Below are positions 17,024-26,218 of a stretch of 64,000 nt of DNA, one piece after another (the stretch's first letter is position 1; each line of letters opens with the position of its first letter). The position numbers and the translations under genes are program-made. Below the pieces are notes generated by a model, which was not told the DNA's origin, made no database searches, and saw only the letters and a list, made by a program, of their open reading frames with translations. Location of the stretch: the NCBI RefSeq assembly GCF_024609765.1, contig NZ_JANFDG010000024.1:23552-87551 (forward strand). The letters are read 5' to 3'. The DNA comes from Shinella pollutisoli. GTDB taxonomy: Bacteria > Pseudomonadota > Alphaproteobacteria > Rhizobiales > Rhizobiaceae.

Positions 17024-17803
17024 ATGGCGCTGATCGAGCCCACCGATCTCCTCCCCGGCATCCGCCAGATCCTCTTCAACCGGCCGGAGAAGCTGAACGC
17101 GCTCTCCACGCCGCTGATGCGTGAATTCGAGGCCGCGCTCGACGATGCGGCGGCGGATCCGGACGTGCGCGTCGTCGTGCTGCGCGGCGCCGGCGGCAGG
17201 GCCTTCGTCGCCGGCGCCGACATCGCCGAATACCAGGGGAACAAGCGGGCGGAATTCATCGCCTACCAGCTCAATTCCCGCCGCGTCTTCGACAAGCTCG
17301 AACGCATTGGCAAGCCGATGATCTGCGCGGTCGACGGCTTCGCGCTCGGCGGCGGCTTCGAGATCGCGCTCTGCTGCGACATCCTCATCCTGTCCGAGAG
17401 CGCGCAGCTCGGCCTGCCGGAAGGCCGGCTCGGGCTCTGCCCCGGCGGCGGCGGCACGCAGAGGCTGCTGAGGGCCGTCGGCAGACATGCGGCGTCCGAC
17501 CTGCTTCTCGCCGGCTGGCGGATGTCGGCCGAGCGCGCGCTCGCGCTCGGGATCGCCGCCGAGGTCGTCCCGGCGGACGGCATGGACGAGGCGATCCTGC
17601 GCCGCGCACGCGCCTGCCTGAAGATCGCGCCGCTCGCCGCGGCCGAGATGAAGCGGCTGCTGCGCGAAGGCCAGGACGCCGGCATCGAGACGGCGAAGAG
17701 CCTGGAGCAGGAGGTGCTGTTCCGTCTCTATTCGACGGCCGACGGCCAGGAGGGCATCGATGCCTTCCTGGAAAAGCGCGATCCCCGGTTCAGGATGGAA
17801 TGA
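17024..17803 (+). CDS. Enoyl-CoA hydratase/isomerase (crotonase) family protein
   Basis: The 259-residue protein shows the crotonase fold. Oxyanion-hole segments are RAFVAGADIAEYQG and ALGGGFEIALCCDI, and both usual acid/base glutamates appear to be present (GGFEIA and GLPEGRLGLCPG, then GGTQRLLRAVG). The family hydrates, isomerises or cleaves acyl-CoA thioesters. Its placement three bases after a sugar permease, with a CoA-transferase at the end of the same operon, implies that the imported compound is converted to a CoA thioester. The stop overlaps the SDR start (ATGA). Confidence 0.9.
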   Translation: MALIEPTDLLPGIRQILFNRPEKLNALSTPLMREFEAALDDAAADPDVRVVVLRGAGGRAFVAGADIAEYQGNKRAEFIAYQLNSRRVFDKLERIGKPMICAVDGFALGGGFEIALCCDILILSESAQLGLPEGRLGLCPGGGGTQRLLRAVGRHAASDLLLAGWRMSAERALALGIAAEVVPADGMDEAILRRARACLKIAPLAAAEMKRLLREGQDAGIETAKSLEQEVLFRLYSTADGQEGIDAFLEKRDPRFRME

Positions 17804-18564
17804 TCATGGAATTCAACGGCAAAGTCATCGTCGTGACCGGCGGAGCCAAGGGCATCGGCCGCTCCTGCGTGGAGCTGTTTGCGGCGCGCGGCGGCCAGGT
17901 CGTCTTCTCGGACATCGACACGGCAAGCGGCGAGGCGCTCGCCGGCGCGCTCGGGCCGTCGGTCGCCTTCCTGCGCGGCGACGTGCGCAGCCTTGCCGAC
18001 ATGCAGGCCATGGCCGCACTTGCCGAGACGCGCTTCGGCGGCCTGGACATCATCGTCAACAATGCCGCCGTCGCCCTCAACGGCGCGATCGACGAGATCG
18101 ACGAGGAGCGCTGGACCACCGTGATCGACACCAACCTCACCGGCTTCTGGCGAACCATGAAGGCCTGCGTGCCGCTGCTGCGCAAGCGCGGCGGCGGGGC
18201 GGTGGTCAACCTCTCCTCGGTCCAGGGCCTGATCGGCTTCCAGGGCTGGCCGGCCTATGCGGCGGCGAAGGGCGCGATCATATCGCTCACGCGGCAATGC
18301 GCCATCGACCTCGCCAAGGCGGGCATCCGCGTCAACGCGGTCGCGCCCGGCACGATCATGACCCCGATGAACGAGAAGATCTTCGAGGAGACCGACGACG
18401 CGGCGGCGCTGATCGACAGCTGGAACCGGGCGCATCCGATCGGCCGCTTCGGCCAGCCGGCGGAGGTCGCCGAACTCGTCGCCTTCCTCGCATCGGATCG
18501 GGCGAGCTTCATCACCGGCGAGATCGTACGCTGCGATGGCGGCCTCGCGATCCGGGGCGAGTGA
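17800..18564 (+). CDS. Short-chain dehydrogenase/reductase
   Basis: The 254-residue classical SDR has the NAD(P) motif TGGAKGIGRS near the N-terminus, NNAAVAL, the catalytic serine in NLSSVQG and the YAAAK tyrosine-lysine pair, followed by RVNAVAPGTI. An acidic residue after the second strand (SDID) suggests NAD preference. It overlaps both neighbours by 1-4 bases. It probably oxidises a sugar or hydroxyacid hydroxyl; the substrate is unknown. Confidence 0.93.
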   Translation: MIMEFNGKVIVVTGGAKGIGRSCVELFAARGGQVVFSDIDTASGEALAGALGPSVAFLRGDVRSLADMQAMAALAETRFGGLDIIVNNAAVALNGAIDEIDEERWTTVIDTNLTGFWRTMKACVPLLRKRGGGAVVNLSSVQGLIGFQGWPAYAAAKGAIISLTRQCAIDLAKAGIRVNAVAPGTIMTPMNEKIFEETDDAAALIDSWNRAHPIGRFGQPAEVAELVAFLASDRASFITGEIVRCDGGLAIRGE

Positions 18565-19646
18565 TGCAGGACCTCATTTCCATGGAGACGGCCTGCGGCC
18601 TGTTGCGGTTCGACCCCGCGGTCGGCAACATCGCCCGGCTGCGCTTCCGCTGGGCGGGCCGCGCGATCGAGCCGCTCTATGCCGCGCCGTGGCGCGACGA
18701 GGCCGAGGCGCAGCACGACCCGGACCTTTCCCCCGCCGAGCGGCGGCTGGCGGGCGACTTCTTCTGCGCGCCCTTCGGCGCCGCCGTCGATCCCGGCGTG
18801 CCGGCCCATGGCTGGACCGCCAACAGCCCCTGGCGCCTCCGGGAGCATCGGCCCGGCCATATGCGTCTCGCCCTCGAACGTGCGGTCTCCGGCGCGCGGA
18901 TCACGAAGAGCCTCGCCCTCGCCGGGGATGCGCCGCTGCTCTACCAGGAGCACCGGATCGACGGCGGGGACGGCATTCTGCCCGTCTCCCATCATCCGAT
19001 GCTGCACCTTTCGGGCCGGGGGCGCTTCTTCACCTCGAAGAAGCGCGCCGTCCTCACGCCGGACGAGGTGTTCCAGCCGGGGCGCTCCCGTCTCGCCTAT
19101 CCGGCGCGCGCGAGCGAACTTACGCGCGTGCCCGGCGCGGACGGCGCGCCGGTGGACCTGACGCATTGGCCGATCGGCACGCGCAACGAGGATTTCGTCA
19201 CCCTGGTGGAGGCGCCCGGAGCGGCGCTCGGCTGGTCGGCGGTGATCCGCGAGGAGGAGGACGACATCGTCTTCTTCCTCAAGGACCCGGGCGTCCTGCC
19301 GGTCACCATGCTGTGGTTCTCGAACGGCGGGCGCGACCATGCGCCCTGGAGCGGGCGCGTTCTCGGCGTCACCGGCGTCGAGGATGGCTGCTGCGCCGGA
19401 CCGGCCGGCGAGGCTGCGGCCCGGCGGGAAAACCCGGTCTCGGCCGAAGGCGTGGCGACGGGCCTGCCGCTTGCCGAAGGGCGCAGCCACGTCGTCCGCC
19501 ACGTGACGGGCGCCGTGCCGCGCCCCGCGGGCTGGACGACGATCGCCGACATAGCCGTCGCCGGGGACCGGCTGACGATCCTGGACGGGGCCGGGCGGCA
19601 AATGCTGCTGCCATGGCGCCGCGACTTCCTGAAAGGACATCCTTGA
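18564..19646 (+). CDS. Aldose-1-epimerase-fold (galactose mutarotase-like) protein
   Basis: The 360-residue soluble protein starts with ATG overlapping the SDR stop by one base. It has no signal peptide. The beta-rich sequence with LLYQEHRIDGG, VSHHPMLHLSGRGRFFTSKK and PVTMLWFSNGGRDHAPWSG resembles the galactose mutarotase-like superfamily, in which paired histidines sit in the sugar-binding groove. The overall similarity is to uncharacterised members found beside sugar importers rather than to GalM itself. It likely binds or epimerises the imported sugar or a derived lactone. Confidence 0.65.
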   Translation: MQDLISMETACGLLRFDPAVGNIARLRFRWAGRAIEPLYAAPWRDEAEAQHDPDLSPAERRLAGDFFCAPFGAAVDPGVPAHGWTANSPWRLREHRPGHMRLALERAVSGARITKSLALAGDAPLLYQEHRIDGGDGILPVSHHPMLHLSGRGRFFTSKKRAVLTPDEVFQPGRSRLAYPARASELTRVPGADGAPVDLTHWPIGTRNEDFVTLVEAPGAALGWSAVIREEEDDIVFFLKDPGVLPVTMLWFSNGGRDHAPWSGRVLGVTGVEDGCCAGPAGEAAARRENPVSAEGVATGLPLAEGRSHVVRHVTGAVPRPAGWTTIADIAVAGDRLTILDGAGRQMLLPWRRDFLKGHP

Positions 19647-19647
19647 C

Positions 19648-20700
19648 ATGGCGACAATCGAGTTGCGCGGACTGACCAAGAGCTTCGGCGCCTATACCGC
19701 GCTCGGCGGTCTGGACCTCTCCATCGGCGACGGCGAATTTCTCGTCCTGCTCGGCCCCTCCGGCTGCGGCAAGTCGACCACCATGCGCATCGTCGCCGGT
19801 CTCGATGAACCGACGGCAGGCGAGATCCTGATCGGCGGGCGGCGCGTCAACGACATCCCGGCGCGCGACCGCGATCTCGCCATGGTCTTCCAGAACTATG
19901 CGCTCTATCCGCACATGACCGTCGGCGAGAACATCGCCTATCCGCTGAAGATCCGCAAAGTCGCGCGGCCCGAGCGGGAGGCGCTGGTCCGCGCCGCGGC
20001 CGAGCGGGTGGACATGCTGCTTCTCCTGACCCGCCGCCCGGCCGAGCTTTCCGGCGGGCAGCGGCAGCGCGTGGCGCTCGCCCGCGCCATCGTCCGCCGC
20101 CCGCAGATCTTCCTGATGGACGAGCCGCTCTCTAACCTGGATGCGAAGCTGCGCACGGTGATGCGCGGCGAGCTGAAGAACCTGCAGCGCGACCTCGGCG
20201 TCACCACCATCTACGTGACCCACGACCAGGTCGAGGCGATGACGCTCGCCGACCGCATTGTCGTGCTGAACAAGGCGGTGATCCAGCAGATCGGCACGCC
20301 CGCGGAAATCTACGCGCGTCCCGCCAACACCTTCGTCGCCGGCTTCATCGGCTCGCCGCCGATGAACCTCCTGCCCGGCCGGCTGCAGGACGGCTGGTTC
20401 AGGAGCGCCGGCGGACGTTTCCCGCTGGCGCAGGCGGCGGGCGACGTGACGCTCGGCGTGCGCCCGGAGCATGTCCGGCTGGCACCGGAAGGCGACGGCC
20501 ATTTCTCGGGCACGGTCTTCTCGTGCGAGCTGCTCGGCGACTGCACGATCCTGATGGTCAAGGCGGAGGATGCGCTGGTCGCCGCCAAGCTGCCGCCCGA
20601 GGCGGCGTTCGAGAGGGGCGCGCCCGTCAGCCTGCGCTTCGAGGAGGGGCGCATGCACCTTTTCGATGCGGCGAGCGGCGAGCGCCGGGGGGAAGCATGA
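19648..20700 (+). CDS. Sugar ABC transporter ATP-binding protein (MalK/UgpC type)
   Basis: The 350-residue ATPase has Walker A GPSGCGKST (about 36-44), the Q-loop in VFQNYALYPHMTV, signature LSGGQRQRVALARA, Walker B IFLMDEPLSNLD and switch THDQVEAM, followed by a C-terminal OB-fold (MOBE/TOBE) domain to the end. It drives the importer made from the products of the genes at 14038, 15312 and 16193. The stop overlaps the next start (ATGA). Confidence 0.96.
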   Translation: MATIELRGLTKSFGAYTALGGLDLSIGDGEFLVLLGPSGCGKSTTMRIVAGLDEPTAGEILIGGRRVNDIPARDRDLAMVFQNYALYPHMTVGENIAYPLKIRKVARPEREALVRAAAERVDMLLLLTRRPAELSGGQRQRVALARAIVRRPQIFLMDEPLSNLDAKLRTVMRGELKNLQRDLGVTTIYVTHDQVEAMTLADRIVVLNKAVIQQIGTPAEIYARPANTFVAGFIGSPPMNLLPGRLQDGWFRSAGGRFPLAQAAGDVTLGVRPEHVRLAPEGDGHFSGTVFSCELLGDCTILMVKAEDALVAAKLPPEAAFERGAPVSLRFEEGRMHLFDAASGERRGEA

Positions 20701-21560
20701 TGCCGGACCCCATTCTTTCGCCGGATCGCCTGCGCGTCTTCTTCGACGGGATCTGGAGCGAACCGCGGCTCAGCCATCCGGAAGGCGTCGCCGTCGGGCC
20801 GGACGGATGGATCTGGTGCGGCAACCAGGACGGCGAGATCTGCCGCATCGCGCCGGACGGCAGCCGCATCGAGCGCGTCGCCGGGACCGGCGGCTTCCTC
20901 CTCGGCCTCGCCTTCGACGGCGACCGGGCGCTCTATGCCTGCGACCTCAGGCACGCCGCCGTGTTCCGGCTGGACCTCGCCGCCGGCACGCTTGCACGGC
21001 TCCAGGCACCGGGCCTGCGCATCCCCAACTATCCCGTCGTCGACCGGCAACGGGGCCGGCTTCTCGTCTCGGACAGCCACGATTCCGCGCGGCCCGGCCC
21101 GGGCATCTGGTCCTTCGACCTGTCGGGCGGGCAAGGGCGGCTCTGGTGCGGCGCCGACTTCGCCTTCGCCAACGGTCTCGCCATGCGGCCCGGCGAGGCG
21201 GCGCTCTATGTCTGCGAGACGTTCGCGCAGCGGGTATCGCGCATCGGGGTCGCCGACGACGGCAGCGCCGGCGCCATCACCCCGTTCGTCACCGGCCTGC
21301 CCGGCTATCCGGACGGCATTGCCTTCGACGCGGCGGGCAACCTGCTGGTCTCCCTCTACGAGCCCTCGCGCATCCTGCGCGTCGACGGCGCGGGGAGCGT
21401 GCGCGTGCTCGCCGAGGACCCGACGGCGCACGTGCTCTGCCATCCGACCAACGTCGCCTTCGACGGCACGCGGCTTTTCGCGGCCAATCTCGGCCGGTGG
21501 CATATCACCGTCATCGACTGCGACGTCGGGGCCCCGCCTCTCTGGAGGGCGACGGCATGA
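20697..21560 (+). CDS. SMP-30/gluconolactonase/LRE-like lactonase
   Basis: The 287-residue six-bladed propeller protein has SHPEGVAVGPDGWIWCGNQD at its start, NYPVVDRQRGRLLVSD and GLPGYPDGIAFDAAGNL, which supply the glutamate, asparagine and aspartate that bind the divalent metal in SMP-30 lactonases. Two adjacent start codons (20697 and 20700) are possible; the first gives an ATGA overlap with the ATPase gene. It likely hydrolyses the sugar lactone made by the SDR in this operon. Confidence 0.88.
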   Translation: MMPDPILSPDRLRVFFDGIWSEPRLSHPEGVAVGPDGWIWCGNQDGEICRIAPDGSRIERVAGTGGFLLGLAFDGDRALYACDLRHAAVFRLDLAAGTLARLQAPGLRIPNYPVVDRQRGRLLVSDSHDSARPGPGIWSFDLSGGQGRLWCGADFAFANGLAMRPGEAALYVCETFAQRVSRIGVADDGSAGAITPFVTGLPGYPDGIAFDAAGNLLVSLYEPSRILRVDGAGSVRVLAEDPTAHVLCHPTNVAFDGTRLFAANLGRWHITVIDCDVGAPPLWRATA

Positions 21561-22693
21561 CCTTCGTCGGCCTGACCTGGGATCATCCCCGCGGCTACGA
21601 TGCGCTCGCCGAGACGGCGCGGCGCGCGAACGCGGAGCGTGCGGAACCGCTGATCCACTGGAACAAGCAACCCCTCGAAGGCTTCGAGAGCGCGCCGATC
21701 CGCACGCTTGCGGAAGAAAACGACCTTCTGGTGATGGATCATCCGCATATCGGCGAGGCCGTCGCGGAAGGCTGCTTCCTGCCGCTCGAGGACCTCTATT
21801 CCGCCGAACAGATCGAGGCCTGGCGGCGCGGCAGCGTCGGCCCCTCGGCCGAAAGCTATCGCTGGGACGGCCGGACCTGGGCCCTGCCGCTGGACGTCGC
21901 GACGCAGGTCATGGCGCGCCGTGCCGACCGCGTTCCCGCACCGCCCTCGAACTGGGACGAGGTGGTGGCGATCGCCAGGCGCCTGCCGGTGGCGCAATCG
22001 CTCGCCGGACCCCATGCCGTGCTGACGCTGATGTCGATGGTGGCGGGCGCCGGCGGCCGTGTCGGCGGGGCGGAATTCCTGTCCGATGCGAAGGGTGCGG
22101 CCGCGCTCGACATCATGCAGCGCCTCTACGCCCGCCGCCCGTCCGGCAGCGAGACGCTCAATCCCATCGGCCTGCTGGAGGCCATGGCGCGGGGCGGGGA
22201 CGTCGCGCTCGTGCCGCTGGTCTTCGGCTATGTCACCTATGCCGCTGCGGGTCATGCGCCCCATGTGCTCGCATTCTCGGACACGATCCGCGCGGCGGAG
22301 GGCAGGGGCGGCGTGATCGGCGGCACCGGCATCGCCTTTTCCCGCCGCTGCCGGCCGACGGCGGAGCTGCTCGCCCATATCGCCTCGCTGCTGTCGGTGC
22401 CGACGCAGGTCGAAACGTTCCCCGCCTTCGGCGGCCAGCCGTCCGCGCGCGCCGCCTGGCAGGATGCGGCCGTCAACGATGCCTGGGGCGGCTTCTACCG
22501 CAACACGCTTACCACCGCGGAGACGGCGCTGCTGCGCCCGCGCTTCGACGGCTACATCGCCTTCCAGACGGCCGCGGCGGAACGCATCCGCGCGGCGCTG
22601 GAGCGGCGGGAAGAACCGGAAACCACCCTTGCGATCCTCCGCACCCTCTGGCTGCGCGCGCGCCACGGGACGCGAGGACATCTCGATGACTGA
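21557..22693 (+). CDS. Solute-binding-protein-like protein without signal peptide
   Basis: The 378-residue protein resembles extracellular solute-binding proteins of the MalE class (EENDLLVMDHPHIGEAVAEG, PPSNWDEVVAIARRLP, GFYRNTLTTAETALLRPRFD) but starts MTFVGLTWDHPRGYDALAET with no hydrophobic signal. The start is fixed by an ATGA overlap with the lactonase gene, and no upstream in-frame start could add a leader without running through that gene. It is therefore probably cytoplasmic. It could be an intracellular ligand carrier, a regulator or an enzyme on the binding-protein fold. Confidence 0.7.
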   Translation: MTFVGLTWDHPRGYDALAETARRANAERAEPLIHWNKQPLEGFESAPIRTLAEENDLLVMDHPHIGEAVAEGCFLPLEDLYSAEQIEAWRRGSVGPSAESYRWDGRTWALPLDVATQVMARRADRVPAPPSNWDEVVAIARRLPVAQSLAGPHAVLTLMSMVAGAGGRVGGAEFLSDAKGAAALDIMQRLYARRPSGSETLNPIGLLEAMARGGDVALVPLVFGYVTYAAAGHAPHVLAFSDTIRAAEGRGGVIGGTGIAFSRRCRPTAELLAHIASLLSVPTQVETFPAFGGQPSARAAWQDAAVNDAWGGFYRNTLTTAETALLRPRFDGYIAFQTAAAERIRAALERREEPETTLAILRTLWLRARHGTRGHLDD

Positions 22694-22705
22694 AAGGCAG
22701 ATCCC

Positions 22706-23935
22706 ATGACCGAGACCCAGACCTCCACCCCGGCCGCGCTGGAAGGCATCCGCATCCTCGACTTCTCCCATCTCCTGCAGGGACCCTTCGCCACGCAGCT
22801 GCTGGCGGACATGGGGGCGGACGTCATCAAGATCGAGCGCCCCGGCAAGGGCGATCTTTTCCGCTCCCTCACCTTCCGCAACAAATGGGTGGGCGGCAGC
22901 GAGAGCCCGAATTTCCTCGCCTGGAACCGCAACAAGCGGTCGATCGCGCTGAACCTCAAGTCGCCGGAGGTGAAGGCCATCGTGATGGAGATGGCGAAGA
23001 GCGCCGACATCGTCGTCCAGAACTTCCGGCCCGGCGTGATGAAGGCCCTGGGCTACGGCTATGAGGATTTCCGCGCGGTCAATCCGCGCATCATCTACTG
23101 CTCCGGTTCCGGCTACGGCGAGGACGGCCCCTATGTCGACCGGCCCGGACAGGACATGCTGGTGCAGGGCCTGACGGGGATCATGGCGGCGACGGGCCAG
23201 GCCGATGCGCCGCCGACGCCGGTCGGCGCGGGCTTCTCGGACCAGGTCGGCGCGATGAACATGGTCTACGGCATCCTCTCGGCGCTCTACTGGCGGGAGA
23301 AGTCGGGGCTCGGGCAGGAGGTCAGGGTGAACCTCCTTGCCGGCATGCTCGCCCACCAGAACCAGGAAATGGTCATGGCGCTGAACTTCAACGAGGATTT
23401 CCAGCGCCCCCGGTCGGGCATCGGCCATCCCGGCATGGATGCGCCGTTCGGGACCTACCCGACCAGGGACGGTTGGGTGACGATCGCCATGAGCCCCTAC
23501 CGCACGCTCGTCGGCGTGCTCGGCAACGACGAGCTGCTCGTCTACGACGATCCGGGGAAGCTTTTCGCGCAACGCGACGAGATCTGGCGCAGGCTGGCGG
23601 CGGAGACCGGAAAGTGGACGACGGCGGCGCTGCTGGAGGCCCTGCTCGCCGCCGACATCTGGTGCGGCGAGGTGAAGTCCCATCTCCAGGCGGCGGAGGA
23701 CCCGCAGGTGCGCCACATGGAGCTGGTGACGAGCTACGAGCATCCGCGCGCCGGCACGGTCAAGGTGGTGGCGCCGGCCGTGCGCCACTCCGAGACACCC
23801 GCGACGATCCGCCGGCCCGCACCGCTGGTCGGCCAGCACACGCGCGAGATCCTGCGCGAATTCGGCTATCCGGAAGACCAGGTCGACGCCTGGCTCGCCT
23901 CCGGGATCGCCTATGCGGAGGTGGTTCCCGAATAA
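22706..23935 (+). CDS. Class III CoA-transferase (CaiB/BaiF family)
   Basis: The 409-residue protein has the family hallmarks: GIRILDFSHLLQGPFATQLL, ADMGADVIKIERPGKGD, NKRSIALNLKSPE, and GYGEDGPYVDRPGQD with the catalytic aspartate expected in RPGQD, followed by QGLTGIMAATG. Such enzymes move CoA between carboxylic acids. As the last gene of the importer operon it would activate a carboxylate derived from the imported compound, feeding the crotonase at 17024. Confidence 0.93.
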   Translation: MTETQTSTPAALEGIRILDFSHLLQGPFATQLLADMGADVIKIERPGKGDLFRSLTFRNKWVGGSESPNFLAWNRNKRSIALNLKSPEVKAIVMEMAKSADIVVQNFRPGVMKALGYGYEDFRAVNPRIIYCSGSGYGEDGPYVDRPGQDMLVQGLTGIMAATGQADAPPTPVGAGFSDQVGAMNMVYGILSALYWREKSGLGQEVRVNLLAGMLAHQNQEMVMALNFNEDFQRPRSGIGHPGMDAPFGTYPTRDGWVTIAMSPYRTLVGVLGNDELLVYDDPGKLFAQRDEIWRRLAAETGKWTTAALLEALLAADIWCGEVKSHLQAAEDPQVRHMELVTSYEHPRAGTVKVVAPAVRHSETPATIRRPAPLVGQHTREILREFGYPEDQVDAWLASGIAYAEVVPE

Positions 23936-24016
23936 CCCGGCCTCGATCGGAACTGGCCGGACGGCCTCATCCGGTAGATGCCCGGCCATGCGGCCGGTAC
24001 CTCACTGAAGCTGCGG

Positions 24017-24928
24017 CTATCGGAACGATGCCTCGCCTTCCCGATGGCGCAGCGCCTCGATCAGCGCGGCAAGGGCCGGCGGATGCTGCCGCCGGTTGGG
24101 GTAGTAGAGGTGGTAGCCCTCGAAGGTCTTGCGCCGGTCGGAGAGCACCTCGACAAGGTCTCCGCCGGCGATGTGACCGGCCACGAAATCGAGCGGCAGG
24201 TAGGCGAGGCCGAAGCCGGCGAGGCAGGCCTGCCGCACCTGCAGGACGCTGGTGAAGACGAGCCTGCCTCCCGTCGTGACGCGCATGTCCTTCCCGCCCT
24301 TGCTGAAGGTCCAGGCGAAGAACTCGCCGTGAGTGGGCAGGCGCAGATTGATGCAGACGTGGTCCGACAGGTCTTGCGGCCGTCGCGGCGGCTTGCGTCC
24401 CGCAAAGCAGGATCGCGCGCCGACGACGACCATGGGTATGTCCGGCCCGATGCGCAGCGCGATCATGTCCTTCGACACGAGCTTTCCGCGCCGCACGCCC
24501 GCATCGAAGCGCTCGCGGACAACGTCGGTGCGGCCGTAGTCCGTCACCAGCTCGACGTTGACCTCCGGATAGAGCGCCAGGAAGCGCTCCAGCGCCGGCC
24601 ACAGCAGGCTGAGGATCGCATATTCGTCGGCCGACAGGCGGATCGTGCCGGACGGCCGCTCGCGCAGCGATCCGAGCCGGGCGAAGCCGCGGCCGATCTG
24701 TTCCAGAGCGGGCGCCACCTCCGACAGCAGCCGCTCGCCCGCCTCCGTCGGCGAGACGTTCCGCGTCGTGCGGTTGAGAAGGCGGATGCCCACCCGGTCT
24801 TCCAGATTGCGCACGGTCTGGCTCAGCGCGGACTGCGAAACGCCGAGCCGTGCGGCGGCGCGCGTGAAACTGCCCTCTTCCGCGACGGCGACGAATGCAT
24901 TCAGGTCACGCAGATTCTCGTTCGGCAT
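24017..24928 (-). CDS. LysR-family transcription regulator
   Basis: The 303-residue protein has an N-terminal winged helix (LRDLNAFVAVAEEGSFTRAA, then LGVSQSALSQTVRNLE) and a LysR effector domain (RPSGTIRLSADEYAI, LELVTDYG-like strands, RQACLAGFGLAYLP). The closest subgroup is the one that drives a divergent hydrolase or reductase. It is transcribed away from the hydrolase at 25028 across a 99-base shared control region and probably regulates it. Confidence 0.93.
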   Translation of the reverse strand: MPNENLRDLNAFVAVAEEGSFTRAAARLGVSQSALSQTVRNLEDRVGIRLLNRTTRNVSPTEAGERLLSEVAPALEQIGRGFARLGSLRERPSGTIRLSADEYAILSLLWPALERFLALYPEVNVELVTDYGRTDVVRERFDAGVRRGKLVSKDMIALRIGPDIPMVVVGARSCFAGRKPPRRPQDLSDHVCINLRLPTHGEFFAWTFSKGGKDMRVTTGGRLVFTSVLQVRQACLAGFGLAYLPLDFVAGHIAGGDLVEVLSDRRKTFEGYHLYYPNRRQHPPALAALIEALRHREGEASFR

Positions 24929-24931
24929 CCA

Positions 24932-24944
24932 TAAGCCCTGCTAA
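24932..24944. promoter_or_regulatory. Candidate LysR box (T-N11-A)
   Basis: TAAGCCCTGCTAA fits the T-N11-A pattern with a partial dyad (AGC/GCT), between the divergent LysR and hydrolase genes and four bases from the LysR start codon. The motif is loose and supported only by position. Confidence 0.3.
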
Positions 24945-25027
24945 TCATGGCATCCCGATTGAACTGTCTAATCGAAAACCGGAGCGGGCGCTATCTTCGG
25001 GTTCACCGAATGGAAAGGAGACAGAAC

Positions 25028-25951
25028 ATGAAATCCGTGACCTTCAGGAACAAGAGCTGGGACGTGGCCGCCGACCTGCACCTGCCCGCCGCCTTCGACG
25101 AGGCGAAAAAGTATCCGGCCATCGTGGTCGCGCATCCGATCAGCTCCTGCAAGGAGCAGACGGCCGCGATCTACGCGTCGAGGCTCGCCGCGCTCGGCTA
25201 TGTCTGCCTCGCCTTCGACGCCTCCACGCAGGGGGCAAGCGGCGGTCCCGGCCGCTATCTGGAAGACCCGGCGGCGCGCATCGAGGATTTCCGCTGCGCG
25301 GCCGATTACCTCGTGACGCTGCCCTATGTCGACGAGAACCGCATCGGCGTGCTCGGCATCTGCGGGGGCGGCGGCTATGCGGTCAACGCGGCCATGACGG
25401 AGCGCCGCTTCAAGGCGGTCGGCACCATCGTCGGGGCGAATTACGGCCGGCTGTGCCGCGAGGGCGATCTCTCCGCCGGCGCGGCGATCAGGGCGCTCGA
25501 AGGCATCGGCGCGCAGCGCACGGCCGAGGCGCGCGGGGCGGAGACCGCCGTCACAACCTATATCCCGCAATCGAAGGAGCAGCTCGAATCCTACGGCATC
25601 GAGGATGTCGACGTGGTCGAGGCGGTGGACTACTACACGACGCCGCGCGGCCGGCAGCCGGGCTCGCCCAACAGGCTGAACGTCGTCAGCACCGGCGCGG
25701 CCTTCACCTTCGATGCCTTCCATCTGGCGGAGAAGCTGCTGACCCAGCCGCTGCAGATCGTCGTCGGCGGCGGGCAGGCGGGTGCCTTCGGCTCCTATCG
25801 CGACGGGTTCGAGCTGTTCAACAAGGCGGCCTCGAAGGTGAAGGACATCCTCGTCGTTCCCGGCGCCACGCACTACGACCTCTACGACAAGCCCGATTGC
25901 GTCGATCAGGCCGTCGACAGGCTCAGGGCGTTCTACGGCGAGAACCTGTGA
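25028..25951 (+). CDS. Alpha/beta hydrolase with cysteine nucleophile (YcjY/dienelactone-hydrolase-like)
   Basis: The 307-residue protein begins MKSVTFRNKSWDVAADLHLP after a GGAAAGGAG site; an earlier in-frame ATG at 24947 lacks such a site. The nucleophile elbow is GICGGGGYA, with cysteine where most hydrolases have serine, as in dienelactone hydrolases and the YcjY group. The late histidine is in VVPGATHYDLYD. The substrate is unknown. It is divergent from its likely LysR regulator and followed by a clear terminator. Confidence 0.85.
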   Translation: MKSVTFRNKSWDVAADLHLPAAFDEAKKYPAIVVAHPISSCKEQTAAIYASRLAALGYVCLAFDASTQGASGGPGRYLEDPAARIEDFRCAADYLVTLPYVDENRIGVLGICGGGGYAVNAAMTERRFKAVGTIVGANYGRLCREGDLSAGAAIRALEGIGAQRTAEARGAETAVTTYIPQSKEQLESYGIEDVDVVEAVDYYTTPRGRQPGSPNRLNVVSTGAAFTFDAFHLAEKLLTQPLQIVVGGGQAGAFGSYRDGFELFNKAASKVKDILVVPGATHYDLYDKPDCVDQAVDRLRAFYGENL

Positions 25952-25988
25952 CCTGATCGACGTTCGTCTCCAAGTCTTAAGTCTTCCG

Positions 25989-26018
25989 GAACCCCTGCGC
26001 AGCAGCCCGCAGGGGTTC
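25989..26018 (+). terminator. Intrinsic-type terminator after the hydrolase gene
   Basis: The 11-bp stem GAACCCCTGCG / CGCAGGGGTTC with an 8-base loop is followed by TTGGTGTTC. The T-tract is interrupted but the stem is strong. The remaining 200 bases to the next gene's stop show nothing recognisable. Confidence 0.75.
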
Positions 26019-26218
26019 TTGGTGTTCAATGCAAATAATGAACGCCGCAAGGCAGATGGCAGAAATCCATTTGCCACTTCGTTCGCATGCCGGCCTCGGT
26101 CGTTCGATCCCGATTGGCCTGGAGGGTCGGGGTCTTCTCAGGCAGCGGCCGGTATCGCTCGCTCACCTCTCCCTCGCTTCGCAGGCATGCCGGTCGGAAA
26201 CGCGTGATGATCGGCCAC

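Noticed and set aside
23982..23997. Short GC hairpin (CCGGCC-ATGC-GGCCGG) between convergent genes as a terminator
   Set aside because: A 6-bp stem without a T-tract; no better than chance at this GC content.
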